Origin: Rhododendron vialii
Taxonomy: Eukaryota; Streptophyta; Magnoliopsida; Ericales; Ericaceae
Reading direction: 5' to 3'
Assembly (NCBI RefSeq): GCF_030253575.1
Contig: NC_080557.1
Location: 38,102,001 to 38,166,000 of the forward strand
DNA length: 64,000 nucleotides
Shown here: positions 1-10,673 of the stretch, piece after piece
Position numbering within the stretch: position 1 is the first letter of the stretch
Layout: each line of letters starts with the position of its first letter
The notes under the pieces: model-generated
What the model was told of the DNA's origin: nothing
Databases searched by the model: none
The model's input: only the letters and a program-made list of their open reading frames with translations
Made by a program: the position numbers and the translations under genes

Positions 1-898
1 CAGCGTTGGATCTTAAAATCCTTGGCTGGGGAGCGGTCGAAGTCGAGGCAGCACTAGTGCTCGGATTGGCGAGTCTCCTGTCAATAACCCCTTTGTACGC
101 AGGATCATACCCCAGCAGTACGTCAGCATTGCGACCCCGACCAGCTGTTGCGGTGCCTGGTTCGCCTGTGTATTTCAGAATCCTATTAATCTCTGCTGTT
201 CAGACGTAACTTGGCTTTCGTCTAAGACGCTTGTTATCGTTGTCCGCTACCAAATGATTCGACAAAACAAAGGTTAGCAAATGCAGAGGAAAGAAGCATA
301 AACGAAAAATCGAATAGATCAAGAATATCAAGAGCATACGTGGGTAACCCCAAATATGGGGACAATGGAGGCCCACCACTTGGCCATCTTCCCCTATTGG
401 CTCGAAAGCTCCGGTAACGTAGAGGAAGTCAATCTCGTGATCACGAGCAGAATCTGGCAAGTTTAGCACGAGACGCTTTTCTGCTCTTCTAACTTTGAAA
501 TAATATGTGTTGTAGTCAGGGTTTAATACTATACTATACCACCATTGAATGTCCCAAATCCCTAATTGAGTTCCCAGAATCCTGTTTAAAGCTACTACTC
601 CCATTATAAGTCTAAACACGTTTGTTGAAACTTGCATGGGAGTGAGACGGTACCAGTTTAGGACTTGACGGAGTAATGGGTGTAGGGGACAACGAACTCC
701 GCCTTCGACAATGTCTACAATTGGGATACACATCCTATCCCATGAACCGCCATCCCTGTCTGCACCTAAAGGGGCGAGTTCGAGCCCCACGTTCTCAGGG
801 ACGTTATACTCAGTCCTAAACGCCGCCATGGCAGTTGGGGTTTCACAGAGTTTCCTAAACTTGCTGGGTTTTGGAAGGTTTTCATTATCATCCGCCAT
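1..898 (-). pseudogene. Antisense additional ORF of a Tat-type Ty3/gypsy element (gag-like/plant transposon protein domain)
   Basis: The reading frame starts at the ATG at 898 (MADDNENL), in good context; upstream in-frame codons have no ATG. It runs leftward through a conserved block (EGGVRCPLHPLLRQVLNWY, then VALNRILGTQLGIWDI and CPHIWGYP). I recognise this block from the widespread plant 'putative transposon/gag-like' proteins of unknown biochemical role. After GYP a GT donor near 345 and an AG acceptor near 250 suggest a short intron. A TGA at 202-200 then stops the frame, and family-like sequence (LLGYDPAYKGVIDR) continues to the window edge, so the copy is probably broken. It is oriented against the LTR at 1475-2240. 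An antisense ORF between pol and the 3' LTR is known for Tat-lineage elements such as Grande. Function is unknown. Confidence 0.6.
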
Positions 899-1456
899 GG
901 ATACGAAAGAAGTGAGCAGGACAAATCGGAAAACTGGGTGCAATTAAAACCCTAAGAGATGAAATCTCAGAACAAGATGCAAGAAGGAGCGAGAATTAGA
1001 AGTCTTACGAGACTATTGCAGTGGTTACCTGAGATGCAATCGAGATGCAGATGACAGCAATGGCAGATCAGAGATAGATGATTTTCGCCTGGTTTTAGAG
1101 AGAGAAACGAAGGATTTGAAACTTTGGATAGAAAACCCAAAAATATCCCTTTTGAGGGATTAAAGTGAAAAGCAACGGAGACGAAACGTTTCCTCTGGCG
1201 CCGTTACATGAGAGGTAACAGGAAATGAAAGGTCTTGACGGATGGCCGTTTTGACGCCGTTTATGAAACGTCAGATCGAGTTAAATGCAAAGTGTACGAA
1301 ATACGCCACGTGGAGTCCTTTCCTCAAAACGGCATGATGATAAAACCGCCAAAGAACATCAATGAGTATTAATACTATGACTGCTCGGGCTCAGAGGAGT
1401 TCGGTCTAACGTTTGTTTCTAAGCTTCACCCATTGCCCCCGAATAGTAGCAAATAA

Positions 1457-2240
1457 GTAAAGTTGGGGAGCAATTGTAGGGAGGTATTCTCGAACAGATA
1501 AAGTAATAACTAGAAGCGTGATACGAGGGATCACGGGTTAAGCAACACCATGGGCGGTGGTCGGCGACATGGACTATTGGCATGAGAAGTCATTGGTCTA
1601 AACTTACTGTTCGGCAGATAGTGACATACCGTTACATTGGTCCAAATAAGCTAAACAAAGACCAATATTATATGTGAAATAACCGGCCCAGGCGGTCTGT
1701 TCGGCTACGAGAGAGCTGAACAAGGAAAGAGCTCTTATCAAGAATATTCCAGAGTATTCATGTTCCGTGAAGGAATGGGATCCCGAGAATATAGGATCCA
1801 GAAAAGATATCCAACGGGAATGGGATATTCGGCCAGTTAGGAAAAAGAGTCCTAAAAGGACTAAGGTAGCAAACTGATAAAGGAAACGAGAATCCTTGAT
1901 ATCCTGGATTTCCTATACGAGATAGGAATCCTAGGGCGACAGGGATGCTTGGGCAGCAAGTATCTATGAATCTATAAATACGAGGTAAACTTAGAGGTAA
2001 AAGGTACGCAATACATTGCATTCTTATTATTTTTCTACTGATAATTAGGGTTTGACTGCTAGTACGCGATACTAACTTTGGCATCGAAGGACCTTTGCCA
2101 CGAGAGGTAAAGGTGCACTCACTCATTGTCTGTTTTGCAGATTAGGGCATCAACAACAAATTAGGGTTTCGGTGAAAAGGCACGAACAAGCCGTTGCAAT
2201 CCAAGGTGATCCGAAGCATCAATTGTTTTCACCCCCTACA
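1457..2240 (+). mobile_element. Polypurine tract and 3' LTR of a Ty3/gypsy (Tat-like) retrotransposon
   Basis: A purine tract (AAAGTTGGGGAGCAA, about 1459-1473) directly precedes TGTAGGGAGG at 1475. The LTR would end at CCCCCTACA (2240), giving inverted ends TGTAGGG/CCCTACA. A TATA-like box (TCTATAAATA, about 1970-1980) lies within it. The TTGGGGAGCAAT-TGT junction is typical of Tat-lineage polypurine tract and LTR boundaries. No tRNA primer site follows 2240, which fits a 3' rather than a 5' LTR. The second LTR is outside the window, so the target duplication cannot be tested. Confidence 0.6.
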
Positions 2241-3127
2241 CGAGCCATACTGCTCGGCCTGCTACAAACATCACAACGCAATAATTTTGGGATACCCATT
2301 CTTTGGAGCTCGGTTCTCCTTGTTTCCCGTATAAATTTGACGGTGACCCTGCGTTATTGCGGGGTAACGTTCTGCAGTAAGTAATTAACTCAAGAACAAA
2401 TTAACAACATTAAGATTGCTGGATATGTCTGATCTGGAACAGATTGATAGCAAGTGAGCGAAAGGTTATATGGATCAGAAGGTTTCCAACTATTCCTTTT
2501 CTTAGGCTTGATCCCGGAAAAATAAATCCAAACAGATAGTACCACAGCTTCAGTTTCTCATTAAAACAACACGATCAGTTCCAGTTAATAGGGTGACCTA
2601 TCGAAAGGCTTGAAGCTCTCGCCTTACCAACAAGCCGAAAGCAAGAGAAATCCATATTTTTGACAGACAGATCGAGGAAGGAAAATGAGATTAAAATTTC
2701 CAAGTTATTTGAGATGACAAGAACAAAATTGACAGTCGATATTGCAAGGTGGGGTTCTGAATCTAAAGTAGTAACTGCAAGCCACTACTATATTCACAAA
2801 CCCAGTACGGTATACACGCTTGAATCACCCCTTTGTAATTAGTTGGAAATCCTCACAGTTTCAAAAATTGGAATTCAATCTTTGTATCATAGTTTGCTCC
2901 GAGATATATCCCACCGGCATGATCTTCTTTCCAATCTTAATCTTTTAGACATCGTCACGTGGCTAATATTAACAATGCTGATATCATATTGCTATTTTCG
3001 GGATTACGTTTATCGCGTTTAACAGTGTGAGTACGTGTGTGATACAAAAATTTGTAGCATTACTTTCGAACAGCTTTCTGCAAGTGGGTGGCATTGACTC
3101 ATCCATAAGGGCCTAAGGATGACAGCT
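2241..3127. other. Unassigned intergenic sequence
   Basis: No convincing coding frame, tRNA or element ends are visible. The short open stretch at 2660-2842 has no recognisable motif. The BRX core expected to follow the exon at 3128-3481 is not found here on the minus strand. Confidence 0.4.
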
Positions 3128-3481
3128 TCAAACAAGAATTACGTAGACACCAGGTTCAAATTGTTCAATAACGTCTCTTTGTCCTTCGCTCTTTGGAGTT
3201 TTGGGTGATCTTGCAGCAGCACTTTCATTGCATTCTAGATGTAAAGCTTCCGTGATATTAGATGATCTATTGCTATCCCGGGGAGTATCTTCACCATTCT
3301 GTGATGGGTCACTAACTCCTGTTACATCCAAGTAATCTTCCGTTTTATGATATCTCCTGTTAGCAGATTCATTCCGTCGGTCAAATGCCAAGTCTGCTGG
3401 CAAGGAAGAATGGGATTCAGACACTGCATCTCTATTTGTACTTAGAGAAAAAAGTTCCAAATTGAGCATTAATGTCTTCAA
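3128..3481 (-). pseudogene. C-terminal exon remnant of a PRAF/RLD-like (RCC1-FYVE-BRX) gene
   Basis: The minus-strand reading gives a serine-rich linker followed by EQFEPGVYVILV. That is the conserved opening of the C-terminal BREVIS RADIX (BRX) domain of PRAF/RLD proteins (family form E-Q-x-E-P-G-V-Y-I-T-L). The reading stops directly after this motif, and the remaining BRX core (the KRVRFSRRRF-like part) is not seen to the left. The exon lies about 19 kb from the RCC1/FYVE/coiled-coil exons at 22.4-26.9 kb, which are on the same strand and in the correct order. I infer that it is the far end of the same gene, split by transposon insertions. It could instead come from a separate relative. 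PRAF/RLD proteins act at membranes in GNOM/auxin-polarity pathways. Confidence 0.5.
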
Positions 3482-3714
3482 TTGTTTGGAGGAAGCTATG
3501 GTACACAGGGTATACCGTATGTCTAAATTATGACAATTTGTGATTTTTATTATGCCAATTTTTGGTTTTCTAATGCATATTTATAACTCTAGTTACGACT
3601 TGTACTTTAAAATTTACCTGTTGAACAGGTCATTAGCAGGTTATCCATAATTAAAAAATATTGTTGTTGTATAACCATAATTATTCGTGCCGTAATCTAT
3701 AATACTTGTACCCT

Positions 3715-6050
3715 AACCAGATATATGCGTACAATCTCAAAAATTAAATAATATTACCCACAAATGTTATAACAACACCATAAATTGGCATTATCTTACC
3801 ACAATGAGTTGTACCAAAAATTCTTTGACTTGTATGATATTCCGTAACAAAATCAAAATATGTCGTACCAGAATCAACAATTGTCATATCAAAGCCAAAA
3901 ATATTTGTAAAATGCCACAAATTTTATAAAATAACCACAATTGTTATGACAACACCTAAAACTGTCATTTTCTTAACACAATGTGTCGTATCAAAAGAAA
4001 ATATATTTAAATACCATAAATTATAAAATAAACCACAATTGTTATAATAATACCATAAATTAACGTTTTTTTACCACACTGTGTCGTATCAAAGAAAATT
4101 AATTAAAATATTCCGTAATAACACATGTCTAAAATATTACAAAATCAGTAATATAACCAAATTTCTTATGACAACACCATAAATTGACGTTTTCATACCC
4201 TAAACGTGTCGTATAAAAAAAATTCAATCGGTATATTCAGTTAACGATAGTTATAATTAGCAAAATACCATTCCAAAAATTGAGTAATATAACCAAATTT
4301 GTTATGACAACACCATAAATTGACGTTTTCATATCCAGAACGTGTCGTATAAAAAAAATTCAATCGGAATGTTCGGTTAACGATAGTTATAATCAGCAAA
4401 ATACCATTCCACAAACTGAGTAATATAACCAAATTTGTTATGACCGCACCATAAATTGATATTTTCATACCCTTAACGTGTCGTATAAAAAAAAATTCAA
4501 TCGGTATGTTCAGTTAACGATAGTTATAATTAGCAAAATACCATTTCAAAAATTGAGTAATATAATCAAATTTGTTATGACAACACCATAAATTGATGTT
4601 TTCATACCCAGAACGTGTCGTATCAAAAAAATTTAATCGAAATGTTCGGTTAATGATAGTTATAATCAGCAAAATACCATTCCACAAATTGAGTAATATA
4701 ACCAAATTTGTTATGACAACACCATAAATTGATGTTTTCATACCCTTAACGTGTCGTATAAAAAAATTCAATCGGTATGTTCAGTTAACGATAGTTATAA
4801 TTAGCAAAATACCATTCCAAAAATTGAGTAATATAACCAAATTTGTTATGACAACACCATAAATTGACGTTTTCATACCCTTAACGTGTCGTATAAAAAA
4901 AATTCAATCGGTATATTCAGTTAACGATAGTTATAATTAGCAAAATACCATTTCAAAAATTGAGTAATATAACCAAATTTGTTATGACCACACCATAAAT
5001 TGATGTTTTCATACCCTTAACGTGTCGTATAAAAAAAATTCAATCGGTATGTTCAGTTAACGATAGTTATAATTAGCAAAATACCATTTCAAAAATTGAG
5101 TAATATAACCAAATTTGTTATGACAACACCATAAATTGATGTTTTCATACCCAGAACGTGTCGTATAAAAAAAATTTAATCGAAATGTTCGGTTAATGAT
5201 AGTTATAATTAGCAAAATACCATTCCACAAATTGAGTAATATAACCAAATTTGTTATGACGACACCATAAATTGATGTTTTCATACCCTTAACGTGTCGT
5301 ATAAAAAAATTCAATCGGTATGTTCAGTTAACGATAGTTATAATTAGCAAAATACCATTCCAAAAATTGAGTAATATAACCAAATTTGTTATGACAACAC
5401 CATAAATTGACGTTTTCATACCCTTAACGTGTCATATAAAAAAAATTCAATCGGTATATTCAGTTAACGATAATTATAATTAGCAAAATACCATTTCAAA
5501 AATTGAGTAATATAACCAAATTTGTTATGACAACACCATAAATTGACGTTTTCATACCCAGAATGTGTTGTGTAAAAAAAATTCAATCGGAATATTCGGT
5601 TAACGATAGTTATAATCAGCAAAATACCATTCCATCAATTGAGTAATATAACCAAATTTGTTATGATAACACCATAAATTAACGTTTTCATTCCCACAAC
5701 GTGTCGTATAAAAAAAATTCAATCAGAATGTTCGATTAATGATAGTTATAATTAGCAAAATATCATTCCACAAATTGAGTAATATAACCAAATTTTTTAT
5801 GACAACACCATAAATTGACGTTTTCATACCCACAACGTATCGTATAAAAAAATTCAATTGAAATGTTCAGTTTAACGATAGTTATATTCAACAAAATACC
5901 ATACCATAAATTCAGTAATATAACCAAATTTGTTATGACAACAACAATAGTTGGCGTTTTCATACCCACAATATGTTGTATAAAAAAAATTCAATCGGAA
6001 AGTTCAGTAAACGATAGTTATAATCAGCAAAATACCATACCACTAATTAT
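3715..6050. repeat. 136-bp tandem satellite array with four-monomer higher-order repeat
   Basis: A monomer of about 136 bp is repeated some 15-17 times. Its phase can be followed with the ACGTGTCGTATAAAA motif at about 4205, 4339, 4478, 4613, 4749, 4883, 5021, 5157, 5293, 5430, 5566, 5700, 5836 and 5972. Monomers at 3.7-4.2 kb and at the right edge are degenerate; central ones are nearly identical. Blocks at about 4490-5030 and 5033-5575 match at an offset of 543 bp (four monomers), with shared variants such as GTTCGGTTAATGATAG. Open stretches on either strand inside the array only reflect the repeat and are not genes. Confidence 0.9.
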
Positions 6051-6750
6051 TTTCAATTCCCGCCACATTATTTTTTCAAAATTTAAAATTTTCACCATAT
6101 TATCTTAATTTTTGATTCCCTCCACACTATTTTTTCAAATTCTTATTTGTCCCTATACAATACCTCAATAATTTAAACTAAAAATAAAGTTCTCGCTCAA
6201 AATTTTCATCCAAGAAATTCACCAAAAAGTAAATACTATACCCAAATTTTCGAATACAACTACAATTTCCTCTCAAAATATTAGTCTAAATTAAGTTCTT
6301 TCTCTAAAAAATTTAATTCAAAAAATCAAAATTGCTTCAAATTTTTGTGAAAAAATGAGAGGTCACTAAAACAAATAATTATTCAAATGTCTCAAGATAC
6401 GGATATTCAGGGCGGTGTACTTAACAATTGGCACCATATATTTGACAGGCAGATCGGTGACAGACCTTCACCGTATGCATACAAATCCAAATTTAATGGT
6501 GATCCTTGGAACTAAGTTATGGAAGTACAATCTAAATAATTTTGTAAATTTATTGTCATTGTACTTTCTTTTTAAAAAAATTATTATAGTCAACATACTG
6601 ATTTACACCAATGACATAGGCCATAATATGATTTACAAGTGCAGGCCTAGCATTAGGACAAAGGCATTTGAGGCCACTGCCTTCTCCAATTTTCAGCCAG
6701 AAATAGGGTCTCTACGTTCAAGAAAGTATTATATAATTAATAGCCTTCGA
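6051..6750. other. AT-rich spacer right of the satellite
   Basis: The first 300 bp are AT-rich with repeated CCACACTATTTTTTCAAA-like phrases and may be decayed array or carrier-element sequence. The stretch at 6600-6750 looks transposon-derived but cannot be assigned. No gene is supported. Confidence 0.35.
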
Positions 6751-6764
6751 AATTTCAATTGTGT

Positions 6765-6850
6765 ACCACAGTGATAAGGTGTTGGAGTTTGGACATTTAT
6801 CTAAAAGATCAGGGGTTCAAGTCTTGCACCCTTCATTCATTTTTATTTAA
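6765..6850 (+). mobile_element. Possible tRNA-derived SINE head
   Basis: GTGATAAGGTGTTGGAG resembles a Pol III A box. About 35 bp further on, GGGGTTCAAGTC matches the B box consensus GGTTCRANNC. T-rich sequence follows. No target duplication or clear tail is visible, so this is tentative. Confidence 0.3.
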
Positions 6851-6944
6851 AAAGAATGTTGTTTTTTAAGGTTGAATTACATAATTAGTCCTTGTAGTTT
6901 CATACTTTGACAAATCTAGTCGTTTAATTTCAATACAACAATAA

Positions 6945-7725
6945 AATCTAATAATGCACCACCTGAGCCTCACGTAAGGTTTTTTTTTTAATTTATCGAA
7001 ATTGTCTATCTTTTACATAATATCAATTACGTCATTCGTACCAAGAATGAAGTTGATGGCTTATAGGTAGACACTTAATTGGATGGAAAATCTCATTCTA
7101 TTATTAATTTTGCGTGCCGATGATGGAGCTTCCTAAACCAGATCGAGGCAAAAATTTACGTAGGTGACTTAATCAACAAACATAAAAAATTCAACGGAAT
7201 TGATCGTCATTATTGTGTCACGGTCACATAGCTACCTTACATTCAACTACAATGGAGGACTAGATTTCATATCAAATATAAATTGCATGTGCAATTTAAA
7301 TGTTGTTAGTGAGTGTATTTTTAGAATGATCGATCAGTACTGTTAAGATGTTAAGTTATATGATATTTAGCATTGTCGCCAAAATTAGAGATTATCGGAT
7401 ATCTACAACTACGTAATCGACAGACTTTTAATGTATCTAGATGCATATTAATATCTAATAATACAACAATTGAGCCCTGTGTAAGCCATTTTTTTCGATC
7501 GGACCCGTCTCTCTTTTACAGAATATGAATTAGATTAAATGTACCAAGAATAAAGTTCATCGCTTATCGTTAGACCATTAATCGGATGGAAATATTCTTT
7601 TTTTATCGAATTAGTGAGCCGATGAAGAGGCTTTCTAAATCCGATCATAGCAAAAAAAATTCGTGGATGATTTAATCAACAAAGATAACGCAATCAACAG
7701 TTTCGATCGTCATTATTGAGTCTCA
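6945..7725. repeat. Diverged direct duplication, two units about 505 bp apart
   Basis: The block at 6946-7218 and the block at 7453-7722 share ordered matches: AATCTAATAAT, GTACCAAGAAT-AAGTT, AATCGGATGGAAA, TTAATCAACAAA and CGATCGTCATTATTG. Divergence is high, so this is an old tandem duplication or two copies of one repeat family. No coding content is visible. Confidence 0.55.
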
Positions 7726-8007
7726 TTTAATGCATCCCTAAGTTATTGAGAACATCAGGTGTGCTCTCTCTCGCAGTCTCTCAGTATGTATCTTGTTTTT
7801 TTCCTGATCTTTTTATGTATCTGGCAACAAGGTATAATAAAATAGGGCAGCATCTCTAGGAGAATATGCCGATCTAAGGGCTCCTATTGCCAACTTATAC
7901 TTGAGTCGTTGAATTAAACAATTTTTTTCTTCTCATAATTGGAGTAAACCTAGCCCCCTCTCTCCACGTTCATACTATAATTTTGAAAAACACCAACAGT
8001 CTGATGT

Positions 8008-8072
8008 TCTACGTCCTCTCTCTCTCTCTCACTCTCTCTCTCTCGAATGTCCTCTCTCTCTCACTCTCTCTT
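8008..8072. repeat. CT-rich microsatellite
   Basis: Interrupted (CT)n runs (CTCTCTCTCTCACTCTCTCTC and a second block). The surrounding 7.75-8.7 kb shows no gene that I can support. Confidence 0.8.
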
Positions 8073-8685
8073 GATAATCTGATAATTGGGTGAAACCTAA
8101 TATTGCAGAGGTCTGCAACGGCACCATTGGCACCATCATAAACCACCGCAAACAACTATCGTTGCCACAATCGGTAAGAAGCTGTGTATCAATTCATCTT
8201 GGAAATTTTGAGTGTCTATCTGTTGGGGTTTTTTACTGCCATTGTGCAAATATTCTTGTTAGGGCTATTAACGGTGCATGACGTAATCATAACAAAATTT
8301 AGTGTCATTCTAGCCAATGAAATCGTTGCTCATAGAAAATGTAATGCTTGTTCTATGTTTGGTTCTATTATTACATTGAATGTGTTTGTAAGAATGCCTC
8401 ATACAATTGGAATTGAATTATATAGCCCTCTTAGTTTAGTGGGGAAAACAAAGAACTCAGGAAGTGAACATGGTTGGTGGGAAAAACTACCATAATCGAT
8501 ATTCATTCTCTGAATAAAAAAATATAGAATCGACTGTAAGTAAAAAATTGTACCTAATATTAAAACTACTGCTTATTAAAGTAAGCAAAATGTAAGCCAT
8601 TGCTATGTCTACTACCTTTTGCCATTGTCGATCTAAAGAATTTTTTTTGGTAACTCGAGATTGGAGGTTTTTTTTCTGAAGTAAC

Positions 8686-8720
8686 AAATCATCCACACAT
8701 CGCGTGGGCCAAAATTTCTA
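8686..8720 (+). mobile_element. Possible Helitron 3' terminus
   Basis: CCACACATCGCGTGG can form a short hairpin. It is followed after 10 bp by CTAA and then T, the CTRR|T form of a Helitron 3' end. The motif resembles the stronger end at 10215-10246. The matching 5' end was not found. Confidence 0.35.
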
Positions 8721-8879
8721 ATAAACACGATGTAAAGATAACGCATGATGATGTCATGAACTAAAACATAAGTAGGGGATGGGTTTGAGATGGCAGATTA
8801 CTTCGTAGTTCTTTGTGCATAGGTTTGATACTATGAAAAAATCCTGATTTGGGAAGACCAAAAAGTGAGCCAACCTCAA

Positions 8880-8927
8880 AAAGTTATCCTCACCAAAATG
8901 TACTCTCTCTTAATATATTAGAATAGA
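8880..8927 (-). mobile_element. Helitron 5' terminus (minus orientation)
   Basis: Read on the minus strand from 8927 the sequence begins TCTATTCTAATATATTAAG, preceded by A. This is the same 5' terminus as the Helitrons starting at 8961 and 9598. Its 3' end to the left could not be located, so the extent is unknown. Confidence 0.45.
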
Positions 8928-8960
8928 TTTTTTAATCGACACCTTGAGAATATAGTGTTA

Positions 8961-9597
8961 TCTATTCTAATATATAAAGGGAGAGCACTCTTTGGTGTCT
9001 CCTTTTTTTGTCATGCTTTTTCATTTCCAAAAATACCCTCTTAAGCAAAAAAAACACACAAAACAAAACAGTTAATTGTGAGGATATTTTGGACATTTAA
9101 GAAAAAAAAACCCACCCTAAACAATTTTACCCTTCCCTGAACTGCCTACCCACGTTCCCCTCAAAATGGTCAGATTACAAATACAACCGTCACTATTAAC
9201 TCTGTCATCGTCCTCTGTCTCGGTTCCACAATCAAAAGAAGAAAACACACAGTGCTAAACAATGGATTCTTCCTCTTTTGCTTACAAGAAGACAAAAGAA
9301 CACATTGCTTTCACACGGTTGGCTACTGCTAGGTAGTCCCCTTTCTCATTTTTTTCCTTTTTTCATTTGTACATTTCATTGCTTTTATGTTGGTAGGGAA
9401 AAAAAAAAAACCCAGTAACTTGATTTTAACAAAACAATCGTAATTCAGTGATGATGAGTAGGTTTGTCAAAACTTTGAATAACTAGGATGAGTAGGTTTG
9501 CCACAGAAGGATTTAATTAACAGATTAAAATTGGCAAAACAAAAGAAAAAAAATCTAACTAGGGTGTGGTTTTTTATTTTTTACTACTTCTATTTTA
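8961..9597 (+). mobile_element. Helitron 5' terminus and body, 3' end not found
   Basis: The element begins TCTATTCTAATATATAAAGG at 8961, preceded by A, and continues with the GGTGTCTCC motif shared with the next Helitron. No CTRR end with a hairpin occurs before 9598. It may be an older copy truncated or overlapped by the element at 9598-10246. Only the start is well supported. Confidence 0.45.
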
Positions 9598-10246
9598 TCT
9601 ATTCTAATATATAATCGAATAGTACCATTTTGGTGTCTCCTTCTCCCTTTTTTTAAATCCAAAAAAAATGCCGAAAACAATTGCCACCCCATTACATGTC
9701 CTCTTACTCCACCAACTCCACACCTTTCTCTGTTCTTCTCCCCAATTTCTGCCAGAAAATTTCCTTTCACGTGGCTTCCATACCTGCAACTTATGTGAAT
9801 TCGTCTTCTACTCAGGTACCATAATGGCCTTTCCTTTTTTAATTTTTGTTGGTTTCCATATTTACACTATATCAGTTTACAATTACCTCACCAATGGACT
9901 CATCTGTCACTTTTATCTCACCTGTCAGTACTTTCTTCCTTTTTCATTACCTAATTCAACCTTCTTTTTCCCTAATTGTTTGAACAATTATGCTACACAT
10001 AAAATGGTACAGGGGAAAGGCAGTGGTGAGGTCAGGTCAAATTTTGTATTGGCTTCTGTTTTTAGTTTTATTTTTGTAGAGAATTACAGATTCCCGAATT
10101 CAATTTTTGTTCACAAACCAAAAAAAAAGCATTGAAAGTTGAAACACCTATATTTTTACGAAGGCATGAATTCCCAACTTACAAAAAAAAAAGCATTCAT
10201 TTTCAAAATCCGACTTGCACACGCATCGCGTGTGCCCGGCCCCTAG
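9598..10246 (+). mobile_element. Complete non-autonomous Helitron (649 bp)
   Basis: The 5' end is TCTATTCTAATATATAATC, inserted after A9597. The 3' end carries a hairpin GCACACGC-ATC-GCGTGTGC (10217-10235), then CCGGCCC and CTAG, followed by T10247. This is the canonical Helitron layout with insertion between A and T and no target duplication. It encodes no Rep/helicase, so mobilisation would need an autonomous partner. An open stretch inside it (9668-10135) has no family features. Confidence 0.8.
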
Positions 10247-10673
10247 TAACTCATAAACTAGATAACCAACTAAGAAACAAGGAACTCTACTACATTTTTA
10301 TGCATTTTTAAAATTGTGACAAGTTCCATCTTTAATTCTTGAGCTGTCATTTGTGAGCTTTACAGTTTTTTTTTTGCAGACCTCAATGGTTGCTACAAAT
10401 CAGCACCTTCAACTGAAACGACACCATACCAACGCCTTTTTATTTTATAGGTACCTCTTACGAACTTCCTTCCTTCAATTTTTTTTTCCCACATTTGCCA
10501 CATGTTCTCATTATTGAATTGATAATGTTTGTAGTCATGAACAGTTGAAGCACAATAAAGAAGGAAACCATCGACTAAACAAGGGGGTAAGCGTTTAAAC
10601 AAGAATTCTTAACTTGTGTCCTATAAGTGATGCTTGTCTCTTAGTATTGTTATTTTAATCTAATATTTTTAGG

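Noticed and set aside
1758..2126. 122-codon minus-strand open frame
   Set aside because: It lies antisense inside the LTR at 1475-2240 and has no recognisable domain.
4241..5969. Series of similar 68-85-codon open frames on the minus strand
   Set aside because: They are the 136-bp satellite read in one frame; the repeats carry no codon-level conservation and AT-rich sequence lacks stops by chance.
3715..6050. CRISPR-like array
   Set aside because: Monomers are contiguous, with no unique spacers, and the context is a plant nuclear genome.
5836..6108. Plus-strand frame at the right end of the satellite
   Set aside because: It is composed of the last degenerate monomers and the AT-rich flank.
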